From: Unio delphinus
Lineage: Eukaryota > Mollusca > Bivalvia > Unionida > Unionidae
Length of the DNA: 64,000 nt
Assembly (NCBI GenBank): GCA_029339505.1
Contig: JAQISU010001235.1
Location: 34,571,315 to 34,635,314 of the forward strand
Direction of reading: 5' to 3'
Shown: piece after piece, positions 40,328 to 50,739 of the stretch
How positions within the stretch are numbered: the first letter of the stretch is position 1
How the letters are laid out: each line of letters begins with the position of its first letter
Notes under the pieces: model-generated
What the model was told of the DNA's origin: nothing
The model's input: the letters and a program-made list of their open reading frames with translations, nothing else
Database searches by the model: none
Position numbers and translations under genes: made by a program

Positions 40328-40670
40328 TGCCGAATTACCTATTATGCACACACAGGAAGGGCTTATAGTACCTGCCCTACAGGGCACCAGAAAAGTTTTT
40401 TAAAATTAATTGTTTATAATAAAATTGAATGAATTATATATGACCATTTCGATCTGCATGTACGAGTATTTTGATTTTGAATTATGGCAACAATGGTATT
40501 TACCTGGTGTTACGAAACACCCAAATCCACCCAAATCCACTGCAAATCCACCCAAATCTACTCAAATTCACACCCAAATCAACCGAAATTTACACCAAAA
40601 TCGTATTGTGTCTACCTTCTCATCTAAAAATTAAAAAAGTTCTCCCCTCCCCCGATTTTTCTTCTTTAAA
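40328..40670 (+). repeat. Left arm of the 40-50 kb inverted-repeat pair
   Basis: It starts CAGTGCCGAATTACC and contains the CCCAAATCCA-rich block at 40518-40590. It matches the inverse of 49480-49796. Confidence 0.6.
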
Positions 40671-40738
40671 ATTTCGCGTTCTTGTGTCAGATTGATCAAT
40701 ATAAAATACAAATGCAATTTACTAGTATTATATCTTTC

Positions 40739-40886
40739 GACTGTAATTTCCACTCAACTAATAAATAAAATAAATAAAAAAAATCTCCATCGCATCACTT
40801 CATCGCCCGGCCAAATACTACACGATGAGAGATGGAGCGATGCGATGGAGAGATTTGTCATTATTTATTGAATGGAGATTACAGTC
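40739..40886. mobile_element. Short palindromic element
   Basis: GACTGTAATTTCCACTCAA at 40739 pairs with the inverse at 40861-40886. Inner arms CTCCATCGCATC pair again, so nearly the whole 148 bases can fold. It looks like a small foldback element. Confidence 0.6.
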
Positions 40887-40928
40887 CTGAAATGATGACC
40901 TATAAAATATATAAATGACCAAAAAAAA

Positions 40929-40930
<2 letters not shown>

Positions 40931-41000
<70 letters not shown>

Positions 41001-41022
41001 CACACACACACACACACACACA
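40931..41022. repeat. (CT)n(CA)n compound microsatellite
   Basis: About 34 CT units are followed by 11 CA units. It gives a spurious RERERE minus frame. Confidence 0.97.
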
Positions 41023-41103
41023 AACCACCACCCCTACATAATTAACGATTCGTTATTATATTTATTCGGTATAATCTGAAAGTACATTACTTTCTCCAAT
41101 TGG

Positions 41104-42057
41104 TCATTTATAATACTTTTTAGTCCGTTCTGATGCTGGCCGTTTCCGCTGGCCTATCTTTTTTCCAACATTTTCGGAAGCCTTGTGACACATAAATTCT
41201 ATGCTTCTGGCACTGATATATCTGGATTTTGTTGCTGTTGGTGGTTTTGCCAGCATAAATTTGTGTATATTCCTGTCTTTCTCCATTTGTAACATATCAT
41301 GCCATACTAGTTGTGGAATAACATATTGTTCCATTGAAGATGCTAGACGCCAGTCTCCTTTGCTATAAATAGTACATCTAATTAAGAGAATTTGGTTTTT
41401 AAAAATAGTTCCGATCACTTCAATAAATTCAGGGAACTTGTTTCTGTCCCAATTAACTGCCGCTTTTAACATATGGTTTATGGACTCGCTGTTAATTTTT
41501 GTCCATGGTACACTGATTACTCCGTCGCGTAATGGGCGGAAAACGTTAAGTGTTGATTTTGCCCAACACGAATCTTTGCCAATATGATTTGAAAACTGGC
41601 AATTGATGTAAATAGGGTTCCAAATTCTGACATCTGGATTAAAATTCCGTATCATTTGAGGCAAATATTATTCCATCTTTTTTCCAAAAATGATTTGGAG
41701 TATTAGGTTACGGACCAGTACACATGCCCCATTTTCTTGAAGATGTCGTCCGACATTGTCATTAAGGTTTTGGTACATATGATAAAAATTGCATGCGGAA
41801 ATTTGCCTTTCAGGGAGTTCGTCATGCTCTTTTGCTTCATCACTTCAAATGCTTAATCGCGCTTTGTGTCCAAATCGATCGTTAACGTGTGAGAAAACTT
41901 TCCCGTAAGTTTCCTCTTCGGCATCAAAATTTATCATGCATGGCCCAAGTATAACCGGAATATCTTTAGTTCTACTACTTATCACACATCGGTTTTTGTA
42001 AAGAATAGACTGTGACATAGAAATGTCCCAAGTTGAAATATATTCATCCTTGGCCAT
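41104..42057 (-). pseudogene. MULE-type transposase fragment, two breaks
   Basis: The minus strand first reads IPVILGPCMINFDAEEETYG, typical of the catalytic DDE region of Mutator-like transposases. After a frame change comes FYHMYQNLNDNVGRHLQENG. Then the 186-codon frame at 41104-41664 contains WTKINSESINHMLKAAVNW and FPEFIEVIGTI, the conserved ESxNxxLK block near the C-terminus. The tail is basic (KKIGQRKRPASERTKKYYK) and may be a nuclear signal. The N-terminal DNA-binding domain was not found. No matching TIR was identified, so it may be a truncated insertion into the virus-like block. Confidence 0.6.
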
Positions 42058-42098
42058 TCATGATATGGAGAAAATGGCTAGGCCTACTGTCAGTAATA

Positions 42099-42338
42099 AT
42101 GACAGAAATGAAAAACTTCCCACTAAACATCTCCAATGAAGATATCGAATGCATTAATGGAGTCATTACCTCCATTACAGCAATTAAGAGTAATGGGGTA
42201 ACAGTCGAGGATATGAAAAACATCCAGGATGATCCAAATGCATCTTGTGATTTGTTGCCATATATTGGTGTCAGTGAATTAGACGAGGAGGATGTACAAC
42301 CAATTAATGAAGATAAAATGAATGAAAACAGAAAATGA
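42099..42338 (+). pseudogene. Unknown acidic protein remnant
   Basis: The frame starts MTEMKNFPLNISNEDIECIN and becomes very acidic, continuing in a shifted frame as ENEEDEDEDY to about 42360. It begins inside the 5' part of the oppositely oriented transposase, so its true start is uncertain. Probably part of a larger broken gene running into 42601-43023. No family recognised. Confidence 0.35.
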
Positions 42339-42600
42339 GGAAGATGAGGATGAAGATTATTAAAATATTAGGTCAAAAGTTGATGCCAATCAAGATAATC
42401 TCCAAGATGTTCAAGCCCTCTTTGAAGAAATACAGATACCATTTATGACGAACAACGATGAAACTGTAGTCTGCGGTACTGATAAAAGCATACGAGAGTA
42501 TCAAGATCTATATAAAAAAAAACACCGCAACTATTATGCCGTCATCCTGCACCTATCAGTGGTAGAGATGGTGATAGAGTCACATTAAAAGTGGTTCTTA

Positions 42601-43023
42601 ATGATTTTTTTGGTGAAGGGTGAACTGCGTGAAACAAATGAAAAAGTTATGTTTGTACCTGACTATAATAAGATAGCAAGAAATCTCTTTAAGCTTATAG
42701 ATGGGAACAAAAGTATGCAACATTTCTTCCAGATTGTACTGCACTTGAGAAAATCCAAAATCAGGAATTTAATATCAGCTTATGAAACATCAAGCCTCAT
42801 TCATATACTGAACTATATGAGAGATGATGATATTGAAAAAGACTGCAGGAAATTGGTAACTATCGAGAACACTGAGATAGCGACGCGTAATGTTTGGCGA
42901 TTGTCAGCAGCTTTGCATATCTCGGTTATCGTCACGTTCATCAACTCGCTACCAACTTCACATGCAGAGGAGCTGAAAAACAATTTGTGTGATCAGCCAG
43001 CTTTAAAAAAAGCTAGGAGGTGA
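42601..43023 (+). pseudogene. Unknown protein upstream of the PLA2 domain
   Basis: A 140-codon frame with normal amino-acid mix (for example KIARNLFKLIDGNKSMQHFF) ends in LKKARR. The PLA2 frame starts where it stops, in another register, so the two may be one gene split by a frameshift. In parvovirus-type minor capsid proteins the PLA2 domain follows an N-terminal extension, but I see no further similarity. Confidence 0.4.
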
Positions 43024-43372
43024 TATTGCAGCCAAACTAGCAAAACTTCCGGGGACTCCATGGGCAAAATATCCAGGAGAAAAACACCTTCCAGGGTATA
43101 GTTATTGTGGACCTGGAACCAGACTCGATATCCGACTCGATGATCAAGACCAACCCCGACCCGGCGAATATCCAATAAATGCTATTGATAAGGCGTGTCA
43201 TGCTCATGATGTTGATTATAAAAGCAGCAATCTATAACACAGACATATCGCAGATGTGAAATTGATTCATGCGTTAAATTCTATCACTGATAAATCCTTC
43301 AAAGAAATATTAGCTTCATGGTTGATAAAATCGGCGATGAAAAGTAAATTAATGATGGGTGCTGGTAATTAA
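43022..43372 (+). pseudogene. Parvovirus VP1-type phospholipase A2 domain, one stop
   Basis: The reading contains LPGYSYCGPGT (calcium-binding YxGPG loop) and NAIDKACHAHDVDY (catalytic His-Asp pair in HDxxY form), about 45 residues apart. That is the compact PLA2 fold of parvovirus VP1 and of adintovirus-type minor capsid proteins, which breach endosomal membranes during entry. One TAA follows the HDxxY motif by five codons. A helical tail then runs to a stop at 43372, eight bases before the integrase ATG. Description only; the copy is interrupted. Confidence 0.75.
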
Positions 43373-43379
43373 TAACAGC

Positions 43380-44339
43380 ATGGAATCTATTTATTATTCC
43401 CCAAGAAGATACTGGAGGGGTAAATCAGCAATCGATAAACTCGCTAACGCCGCAAAAGTGAAAAATACCACCGCGGCGGATGGGTTATCTAAACAGGCGA
43501 TATGGTAGATTTATCTACCACCGCCTAAACAAATTAACTTTGCACATTTTGATGTCAGCGTCCCTAATGAATTTCATCAGGCTGATATATTATTTCTTCC
43601 GCATGATACTGTTAATAAACAAACATACAAGTATGCGCTAACCGTAGTTGATGTTGCGAGTAGATACCAACAAGCTGAACCATTAAAGACAAAGACATCA
43701 ACTGAAGTAGTTTCTGTGTTTGAAATGATTTATTGACGGGGTCCTCTACAGTGGCCAAATCTATTACAAGTTGATCCTGGCAAGGAATTTCGGGCTGCAG
43801 TGTTATCAACAATGAGGCATCATAATGTCACCATCAGACGAGGACATACTGCACTACATTGCGATCAGGCAATTTTTGAACGATTTAATCGGACACTTGC
43901 TGAACGGTTATTTGGATATTAATACGTGAAGGAATTTATCCAGGATACACGATCTCGTGAATGGGTCAAGAGATTACCAGGTGTAATTACCGCGCTAAAT
44001 AATGAAATTACTCGAACAATCAATATGAAACCTATTAACGCCATCAAAAAGAAGTATATACGCGTACAACAAGCACAAAATGATTTTTCAAAACAATGAA
44101 TACTCGGCAATGTCACTGTGAGATATTTATATGAACCAATAGAACTCGAAGGCGGTAAAAAAAGAGCTACGGATCCTATTTGGAGTGTCACTACACATAA
44201 AAAATATAACATAACAAGATCCACGGGTAGACCAGCAATCTATAGATTAGATTCAACTGCTCCTCAGCGCGGATTTACATGTGAACAGTTACAAATGATA
44301 CCCGGGGATACTCAATTACCACCGCGTGGTCTTAACTAG
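43380..44339 (+). pseudogene. Polinton/adintovirus-type retroviral integrase, four stops
   Basis: The frame of 319 codons has no indel but four in-frame stops (codons 43, 119, 181 and 240). It has the rve core: first Asp in FHQADILFLPHD, second in LQVDPGKEFRA, and Glu in QAIFERFNRTL about 35 residues later. The C-terminal part (RYLYEPIELEGGKKRATDP to YRLDSTA) has the Tyr/Trp pattern of the SH3- or chromo-like tail in Polinton integrases. The usual HHCC head is not obvious. All four stops can be explained by single C-to-T changes (CAG, CGA, CAA, CGA). It is adjacent to the PLA2 gene and convergent with the helicase-HNH gene. Confidence 0.85.
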
Positions 44340-45985
44340 CACCTCTGCGTCTGTTACACTCAAGACAACATCACATTATATCTGGTATGACCAAGACTAT
44401 TATCTTTTCTGTCTGCGGTAAATTGGCGAGGATCTTTATCCGACCAACACCAACGCATTGTACAATTACAACTCGCGCACTGATTATTCTGTTGTTGTTT
44501 CAGCGTAATTATAAATTCAGCATCAATATCAAATTCTCTGTTATTTTTTTATCCTGTTGTTTATAACCAGCGAGTTTTTTTCTGATTATATCATCGTTGA
44601 TAATTTCATTGTTGCTAGTGTCATTAGCATCTAAAACAACTCTTCGAAGTTGATTTATTCTTCCTACTCTGGATACTGCAAAGTAAACTAAATTTGACCA
44701 CTCGATGCGATCATCTACGATCCAAACAATCGTATCGGATATAGTCTATCCCTGCGAAGAATGTATCGTCATTGCGTATCCTAGCGTCCATGGGGATTTA
44801 TCAGCATGCAATGCATCTTCGACAACACTGATATCAACCGACACAATATCATTTAACACGAGAATCTGCTTCTCAGTTTGTCCAGGAATATCAATTTTAA
44901 TATTCTGTCTTCGTGTATCTGTATGCCTATAACAAAATGGTACTGGAAGTGTTGGGAATTTTTCTTTGTGTGTTTCAAATAACTTCATCTGAAGTGAGTC
45001 TCTGATTATCTTTCTACTTACCACTATCAAATTGTTTGGTCTCCACGCTTCCCAAAAATCATTTAATGGAGTTTCTAAAATTATTTCACACGCTATTTCA
45101 CACTGGATTTTATCCGGTTGTAATCTGATTAATTTATTATACTCACTTATTTCTTTATCAAGAGATCTGTGATCAGTATTAATTTCTTCATAATAATCTA
45201 CAACATTTTTCAGCCACTTATGTGGAGATAAACCCACAAATGGACGTGGTTGACCATGATCGCCACATATTATCACAGTCGTATTCTTTAACAATAGCCA
45301 ATCAAGAAACATTTTTAATATCTCTAACGATACTGTGCATATCTCATCCCAAATAATAATTCCAGGAATATATTCTCGCCCATTTAATCAGGAGTCCTTG
45401 CGTCACCTTTCCATCGAAAGAAACTGTGATCAGTGCTTGCATTAACTCCTCGCTGTTTCATCTCTCTTGCAAGTCTGTGTGTTGGTGTTAGTACAATCAT
45501 GTTTGATTTTCCTCGAAATAATTCGATCACACGAATCGTCTTCCCTGAGCCATCACACCCGTTTAAGTAACTGGTTTTATATCTACATATTGGATCGGAA
45601 CACGAAGAGGCTTTAGATAGTTCTGATATCTGATTATTTTTCAAGTAATTGTTTTCAATTGTAACATCTGCTGATTTAGAATAATCACGCAATATTTCCT
45701 TTTAAATTCTCCATGATCACCAACACTCTTCGGAATTTGTAAATTTAGCCACTGCTGCGCTATCAGTGGCGACTCTAACCGCGGATTCAGGACATCTATT
45801 TATCATCGATAGCAAATTGATAGAAGCATAAGCCAACATAGAAGCCCTTAAATATGTGTATTGGGGATTATCTCCATCTATGTAAGTAACAACTGTACCG
45901 AATGTTGTTCCATCGGACAAGAAAGCGTCTTTACGATTGACAAATATACCTCTAGATGTTGCATCTGCGATTAAATCATATCATG
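44333..45985 (-). pseudogene. PolB palm - SF1 helicase - HNH nuclease remnant
   Basis: Reading down the minus strand: TTFGTVVTYIDGDNPQYTY then VRVATDS (PolB motif C in ATDS form) at 45985-45717. Next come the SF1 helicase motifs: GCDGSGKT (Walker A, near 45540), IIWDEICTV (Walker B, near 45345), CGDHGQP (motif III, near 45265), YAMTIHSSQG (motif V, near 44750) and FAVSRV (motif VI). Last is an HNH unit (QNNQCASCN, DNSLGHTRYNV, then CNRRRGA) to 44333. At least three frame changes and several stops break it. The order suggests a fused replication protein, known to me from invertebrate and fungal virus-like elements. The N-terminal two thirds of PolB are missing. Confidence 0.8.
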
Positions 45986-46353
45986 ATATCTCAGTTGCAA
46001 GCATCCATCCATATTATGTGAAATATTTAACAAATCCTATTCGTTACGATAACGGGAGTTGGTTTTCTGAGAGGGGTTCGGAGGACGGTTGGCTCGCAAT
46101 GGATCTAGCTGGTGTCATGGGATATTTCAATTCCGTAAATAATCGATATAAAGAATATCTAAATAAATTACGGCAGATCTTTCAAGAACATATTATCAAT
46201 TTCAATATCAATTTATCGTTGAAAACCTCATATATCAAATACATGGAAATACTAAATCAAATCGCATGTGATATGGAACCATTTATCACACAACTTATTC
46301 AAGTTGTATTAAATGCCAAAGATGGTTCCAGAGAGAATTTGCAAAACGATTAA
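45937..46353 (+). pseudogene. Unknown frame head-to-head with the PolB remnant
   Basis: The reading from about 45975 looks coding (YYVKYLTNPIRYDNGSWF, LKTSYIKYMEILNQIACD) and continues in another frame past 46353 as VEDISTFKFPWYN to about 46440. It overlaps the start of the opposite PolB reading, so the first codons are probably not native. I do not recognise the family. Its closeness to truncated PolB points to an inversion or deletion junction near 45960-45990. Confidence 0.4.
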
Positions 46354-47257
46354 GTATACGCGTAGAAGATATTTCAACATTCAAATTTCCTTGGTATAAT
46401 GCAACTCAATTACGAAAATCAGTCAGTGATGTCAACGATGAGTATTTTCCGTTGATACTCACCGCATGAAAAAAAAAACATAACCACAAACAACCATCCT
46501 CATACATAATAATGACACAGATGGAGTAGGTAGGCATATTGTTCCTCAAAATGTGAATATATCCTCGGTGGTTGCAGTAAATCTAGTATGTGACGCTAAG
46601 TAAGTTACCAAATAAATCTCGAAAGATCAAATCAAGCCCAGCAGGGATATATTTTATATTCGTTTGCACCAACGGCTCCACCCGGACTTTTAATAATTGA
46701 GGAGCCAACAAATCCAGTGCAATGTCATAATGGTCATTAACGAGAATTAATTTTATACTCACTGACGAGTACAATAATTTGATTGACTTAAGGAATGAGA
46801 CTTTACAAATTAGTCTGTATGTGAAATCCTACAACATTTTCATCGTAAACGATTTTCACCTTAAGACTTTTACCAAAATTGTCTTATTTTATCTGAAACA
46901 GTTTCGGTCTCTGTATAGGCCTTATGTTTGTTTGAAAACTTTGTCTATTTACTCTCTGTCCGTAGAGACTTTATTTTTATTTGAAAACATTTCTATTCAC
47001 CATTCTCTCTCTCTCTCTAGTCTCGTCTGCCTGAAATAGTTTCGGTCTGTCCACCCTTCTTGCTGCTACTTAGCAGCTAAATATGGGGACAATTTGTATT
47101 GGACAGTTTGGGTCAAACGTCACATATCAAATGGCAAATTCATTCTTGTTACAAGGATCTTTCAGCTCTATTTACATTTTGTCAACATCAATACTCGTTT
47201 TTCTCGGTAGAAAAGTTGAAGAAACACATTGGTACTCTACTATGACACCCCCCTTCT

Positions 47258-47309
<52 letters not shown>

Positions 47310-47730
47310 TGATTCATGGTATCATGGAAAGAATATGCACATGTGTAAAGTCTGAGGTCACTTTAGGCATTTATCAGACATCAGCAGGAGCTGAGTATTG
47401 TCTAAATTTGGAGGAATAATTATCGATGTGGAAAAGACCTTTATTTTTTTAAATTCCAAAGTCATTTTCCTTGGTGAGTTTTGCAGAACATTTCATTTCT
47501 CCTATCACTGGTTCAACACAAAATGTTTGCCTTGTCTCTAGTGTATTGTAACACAAATCAGGGCCAGATCAGGTGAGGGGTCGAGAGGGTGGGGTGGGTT
47601 CCAAAATTTCAAAAGGGCCCTGCCTTTCCGTGAAAGGGCACCAAAGCAAAAGTCTCTGTGTCTATTGACTGAAAGTGTGCATAATACAAAATGAGAATAA
47701 AATCGTGGCCAAATTTCAAGTGACGTGAAT

Positions 47731-47778
<48 letters not shown>

Positions 47779-49469
47779 GGGGTAGCTTTGGGTGGCCCTA
47801 CAAACAGTTATATACAATACATATTACATATACAACATATTACATATACTGGAAAGTGATAATGCAAGACATATAATGTATGATCTCTTTCTATGGCTAA
47901 CATAAAATTCATTTTCTATAGTTTATGTAAAGTTTGACAAGCCTTTTAATTTACATATCATAATAAGGAAAATAAATATCAAGTTCGTTCATTGGACTTT
48001 TTAAAGTTTCAATTTAAACCGCAATAGATGTTGAACATGTTCTGTACAACAGTGCTCCAGATCAAGTGTCATATGTAAAAATGATGGCATAAAATTATTT
48101 TTTTCATAAGTTCATGTGTTTACCATCTTAGAAGTTATACAATTATTATGTAATTTTGTTGTTGTTGCTTTTGCAATGCACATTTATTGAAATTACACAA
48201 GCAGGCGCATCAATCTTTGAGACCGACACATTACAATATGGATGTAACAACATTTATATGGACTATTTATAAAACCATTTAATACGTTCATATATTGCTG
48301 AGGGGAAAATGAAGTAATAAGCCTGTATAGTAAAATAACATTCATTATATTGTCACAAACACCTGAATCAATTGCATATTTGGTTGTTATGTGGACTAAT
48401 AACCGGGTGCATACAGTAGTTTGCACCAGCCAGGGAGAACTCATTAGGCTCACACAGTCATGGGCTTTGGATGATGATAGTAGAGGTACTTTCAGCTAGG
48501 TTGTCATATTACCATGGATAGAAACTGTCCAAATTTTTGGGGCCTGTCCTATGAGTAATTAAGATTATCTACCTTGCATTTAGCTGCTTGTAATTAACAG
48601 TAATGTTTTGTTTAGACTGTGATTAAGTATATTAATGATGAATAATACAAAAACTAAAACTCACACAATTTCCAAAGAAAACATGCTGGAAATTATCAGT
48701 ACTCATTATGCAATGAAAAACAAATCGAGGCTGGTTTTAGCTGGTTGATGGTGAACAAATATGAATGTTAAATTGTGTAGCTGAAAACTTGTAGCTTGAC
48801 CATCTAATTCGGCAGGTTCTTTCATTGGTTTCTCTTTCGTAAGCATCGACAAGAAGCACTTGGCGCTTGCTGCATTTGTTCGTCTATTGGTTTTGTTTGA
48901 TCTTATGCGATCGCCGACAATGTACCTGTTATGCATGAGAAGAGAGAAAAGCAGCAACAACTAAATCAGGTAAAAATCCAACAACAGAAAGAAGAAACGC
49001 AGGCTTAAAACAATACAACCCTGACAGCAGAAGAGAAATTTTACTTTGAAAGAAAAAGAAGGAATGAAGGGAAAAAAAGATTAAAAAGACCAGAAGAGTA
49101 TGAGATGATGGAAATATCACTTGCTGGCCTACGACGAATGCCTAGATGAATATAATATATAAAGTCCGTAATTTTTGCTCATTATTGCTATCGACTTTAG
49201 CAATCTTCACATCCTTCCTATGTGATTCTACCTTGCATTTTTTTCGATGGTTCCACTATTTTCGAAAATAACACTATATATTTGAAGTATAAAATTAAAA
49301 CTTCACGAAAGTGTATGTATGTATGTATGTATGTATGTATGTATGTATGTATGTATGTATGTATCTTATTATGTACGTCTTCATTTATCTCTGTCCGTAC
49401 ACCTAATATCTTTATACAAGAACGTATTCATAAAGTCAAATAACTCACATTAATCTTAAACCTTTACCG
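46354..49469. other. Interior DNA of the inverted-repeat pair, no named gene
   Basis: It holds (CT)n at 47261-47307 and (GT)n at 47732-47776. A hAT-like start CAGGGCCAGATCAGG near 47562 has no matching end found. A coding-like minus frame (63 aa, IPAGLDLIFRDLFGNLL) lies at 46583-46774. A short plus reading EEKFYFERKRRNEGKKRLK near 49030 ends at a stop about 49147. None can be named. Confidence 0.45.
49312..49364. repeat. (GTAT)n microsatellite
   Basis: About 13 perfect units. It gives a spurious CMYV repeat frame. Confidence 0.97.
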
Positions 49470-49796
49470 AATTTGGTAAGCAAGATATAGGTTGTTTTTT
49501 ATTAGGAAAAAAATGGTGTTAGGAAAACAACTTGTTTAAATTTGAAAGGAGGGAAGGGTAGCGCTGTAATATATAGATGAGATGGTTTACACAATGCGAT
49601 TTGTGTGGATTTCAGCTGATTTTGGTGGATTTGGCTACGGATTTGAGTGGATTTGGGTGGATTTGTGTGTTCGTAACACCGGTATTTACCATCCTTTATA
49701 GATTTTAATAATGTTTATTAATTTTGAGTTTCACATTGGGGGGAGGGCACCATACTATTTACAGTGCTTAGGGCCCTGAAAGACCTTAACCTTAAA
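49470..49796 (-). repeat. Right arm of the 40-50 kb inverted-repeat pair
   Basis: Inverse of the left arm; carries GGATTTGGGTGGATTTGTGT and CGTAACACCGG, and ends CCGGCACTG. Confidence 0.6.
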
Positions 49797-50264
49797 CCGG
49801 CACTGAATATATTCATTACATTTAATGGAAATTGAAGAAGAACTGGAAATATCCATCTACTTTACATTTCCTTCATCTCTCTATCAGCCACGCCTTCCCC
49901 CCGCCCGCCAACCTGGTTGTCTGATGTTTGCAGTTGATGGAACGGGGGTGGGGATGAATAACACTATTAAATTTTCATTTTTCACATCATCAACGATAGT
50001 ACTACAGTAATACAAGTGTCTGTCATTGAATCAAGTGAATATCTTCAATAATGTAAGGGCTACATGCCCGACATTAACTTTCATCACACACACAGTGATA
50101 ATTGTATTATATAATATATATCCTAGAGATAACAACATTTTAGCTGATGATGGAGTCTAGTTCTCAATATCAGTCAGTGAAAACAGCATTAAAAATTAAC
50201 GTCATTTGTGAGTTTTGAAACAAAGTCTCCAGATAAAATTCAGACTGAAGTTTGAGTTACTCAC
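49797..50264 (-). other. Intron 1 DNA, no gene
   Basis: The unique stretch between the inverted repeat and the 30-bp tandem repeat contains nothing recognised. Confidence 0.6.
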
Positions 50265-50500
50265 AATAGCATTCATGTTATATATCTAAACTATTATTCA
50301 TGTTAAAGACTATATCTAAACTATTATTCATGTTAAAGACTATATATACACTATTATTCATGTTCAAGAATATATCTATATTATTATTCATGTTAAAGAC
50401 TATATCTACACTATTATTCATGTTCAAGACTATATATATACTATTATTCATGATAAAGACTATATATACAATATTATTAATGTTGCAAACTATATCAACA
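50265..50500. repeat. Tandem repeat, 30-bp unit
   Basis: About eight copies of CTATTATTCATGTTAAAGAC plus TATATCTACA, just inside intron 1, 65 bases from the exon 1 donor. Thirty is a multiple of 3, so frames with NMNNSVDIVF-type repeats stay open on both strands. Confidence 0.93.
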
Positions 50501-50564
50501 CTACACTGCACCTTCAGTCACGTACTATTGTATATGATAACTACTAAAATCAAACAATACAAAC

Positions 50565-50739
50565 CTGCATGCACAGCACTTCCTGGTAGATCTGCACCGT
50601 GTAACTTTGAATTTGACTGAACGTTTGATGAATTAGTATCGACTGATACTTGTGCTGCATAATTTGTTTTCTTCTTATCCCTTACTTTAGGACTACCACT
50701 ACCTCCCATGCAGAAGCAGAGGGAATGATTGCCGCCCAT
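50565..50739 (-). CDS. Src-family tyrosine kinase, N-terminal exon
   Basis: The minus frame starts MGGNHSLCFC. Gly2 with Ser6 is the N-myristoylation pattern, and Cys8 and Cys10 are candidates for palmitoylation, so the product should anchor to the inner plasma membrane. A second methionine at residue 11 starts MGGSGS, also a myristoylation-type sequence but without the cysteines. The exon gives 58 codons of low-complexity unique domain (Ser/Asn rich, KDKKK-like basic patch). It ends G/gtttgt, one base into a Glu codon completed by the SH3 exon at 28708. I chose this exon because phase, myristoyl start and strand all agree. Intron 1 would then be 21.9 kb. Confidence 0.85.

Larger units (their letters stand above)
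40328..49796. mobile_element. hAT-like inverted-repeat pair enclosing a virus-like gene block
   Basis: The left end is CAGTGCCGAATTACC. The right end read inward is CAGTGCCGGTTTAAGG, a hAT-style terminus. The two arms stay alignable for about 330 bases, including GGTGTTACGAA and tandem CCCAAATCCA units. Flanks are ATTATATT and AATATATT (7 of 8), fitting an 8-bp hAT duplication. Inside are a MULE transposase remnant, two unknown frames, a PLA2 domain, an integrase, a PolB-helicase-HNH remnant and a further unknown frame. Either a hAT element acquired an insertion, or these are the ends of the virus-like element itself. Two independent insertions in opposite orientation are also possible. Confidence 0.5.

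Noticed and set aside
43380..44339. Alternative genetic code explaining the in-frame TAA/TAG/TGA codons
   Set aside because: The same block has many frameshifts in neighbouring genes, and simple C-to-T decay explains all four stops.
47562..47800. hAT element starting CAGGGCCAGATCAGG
   Set aside because: No matching inverted end or target duplication was found nearby.
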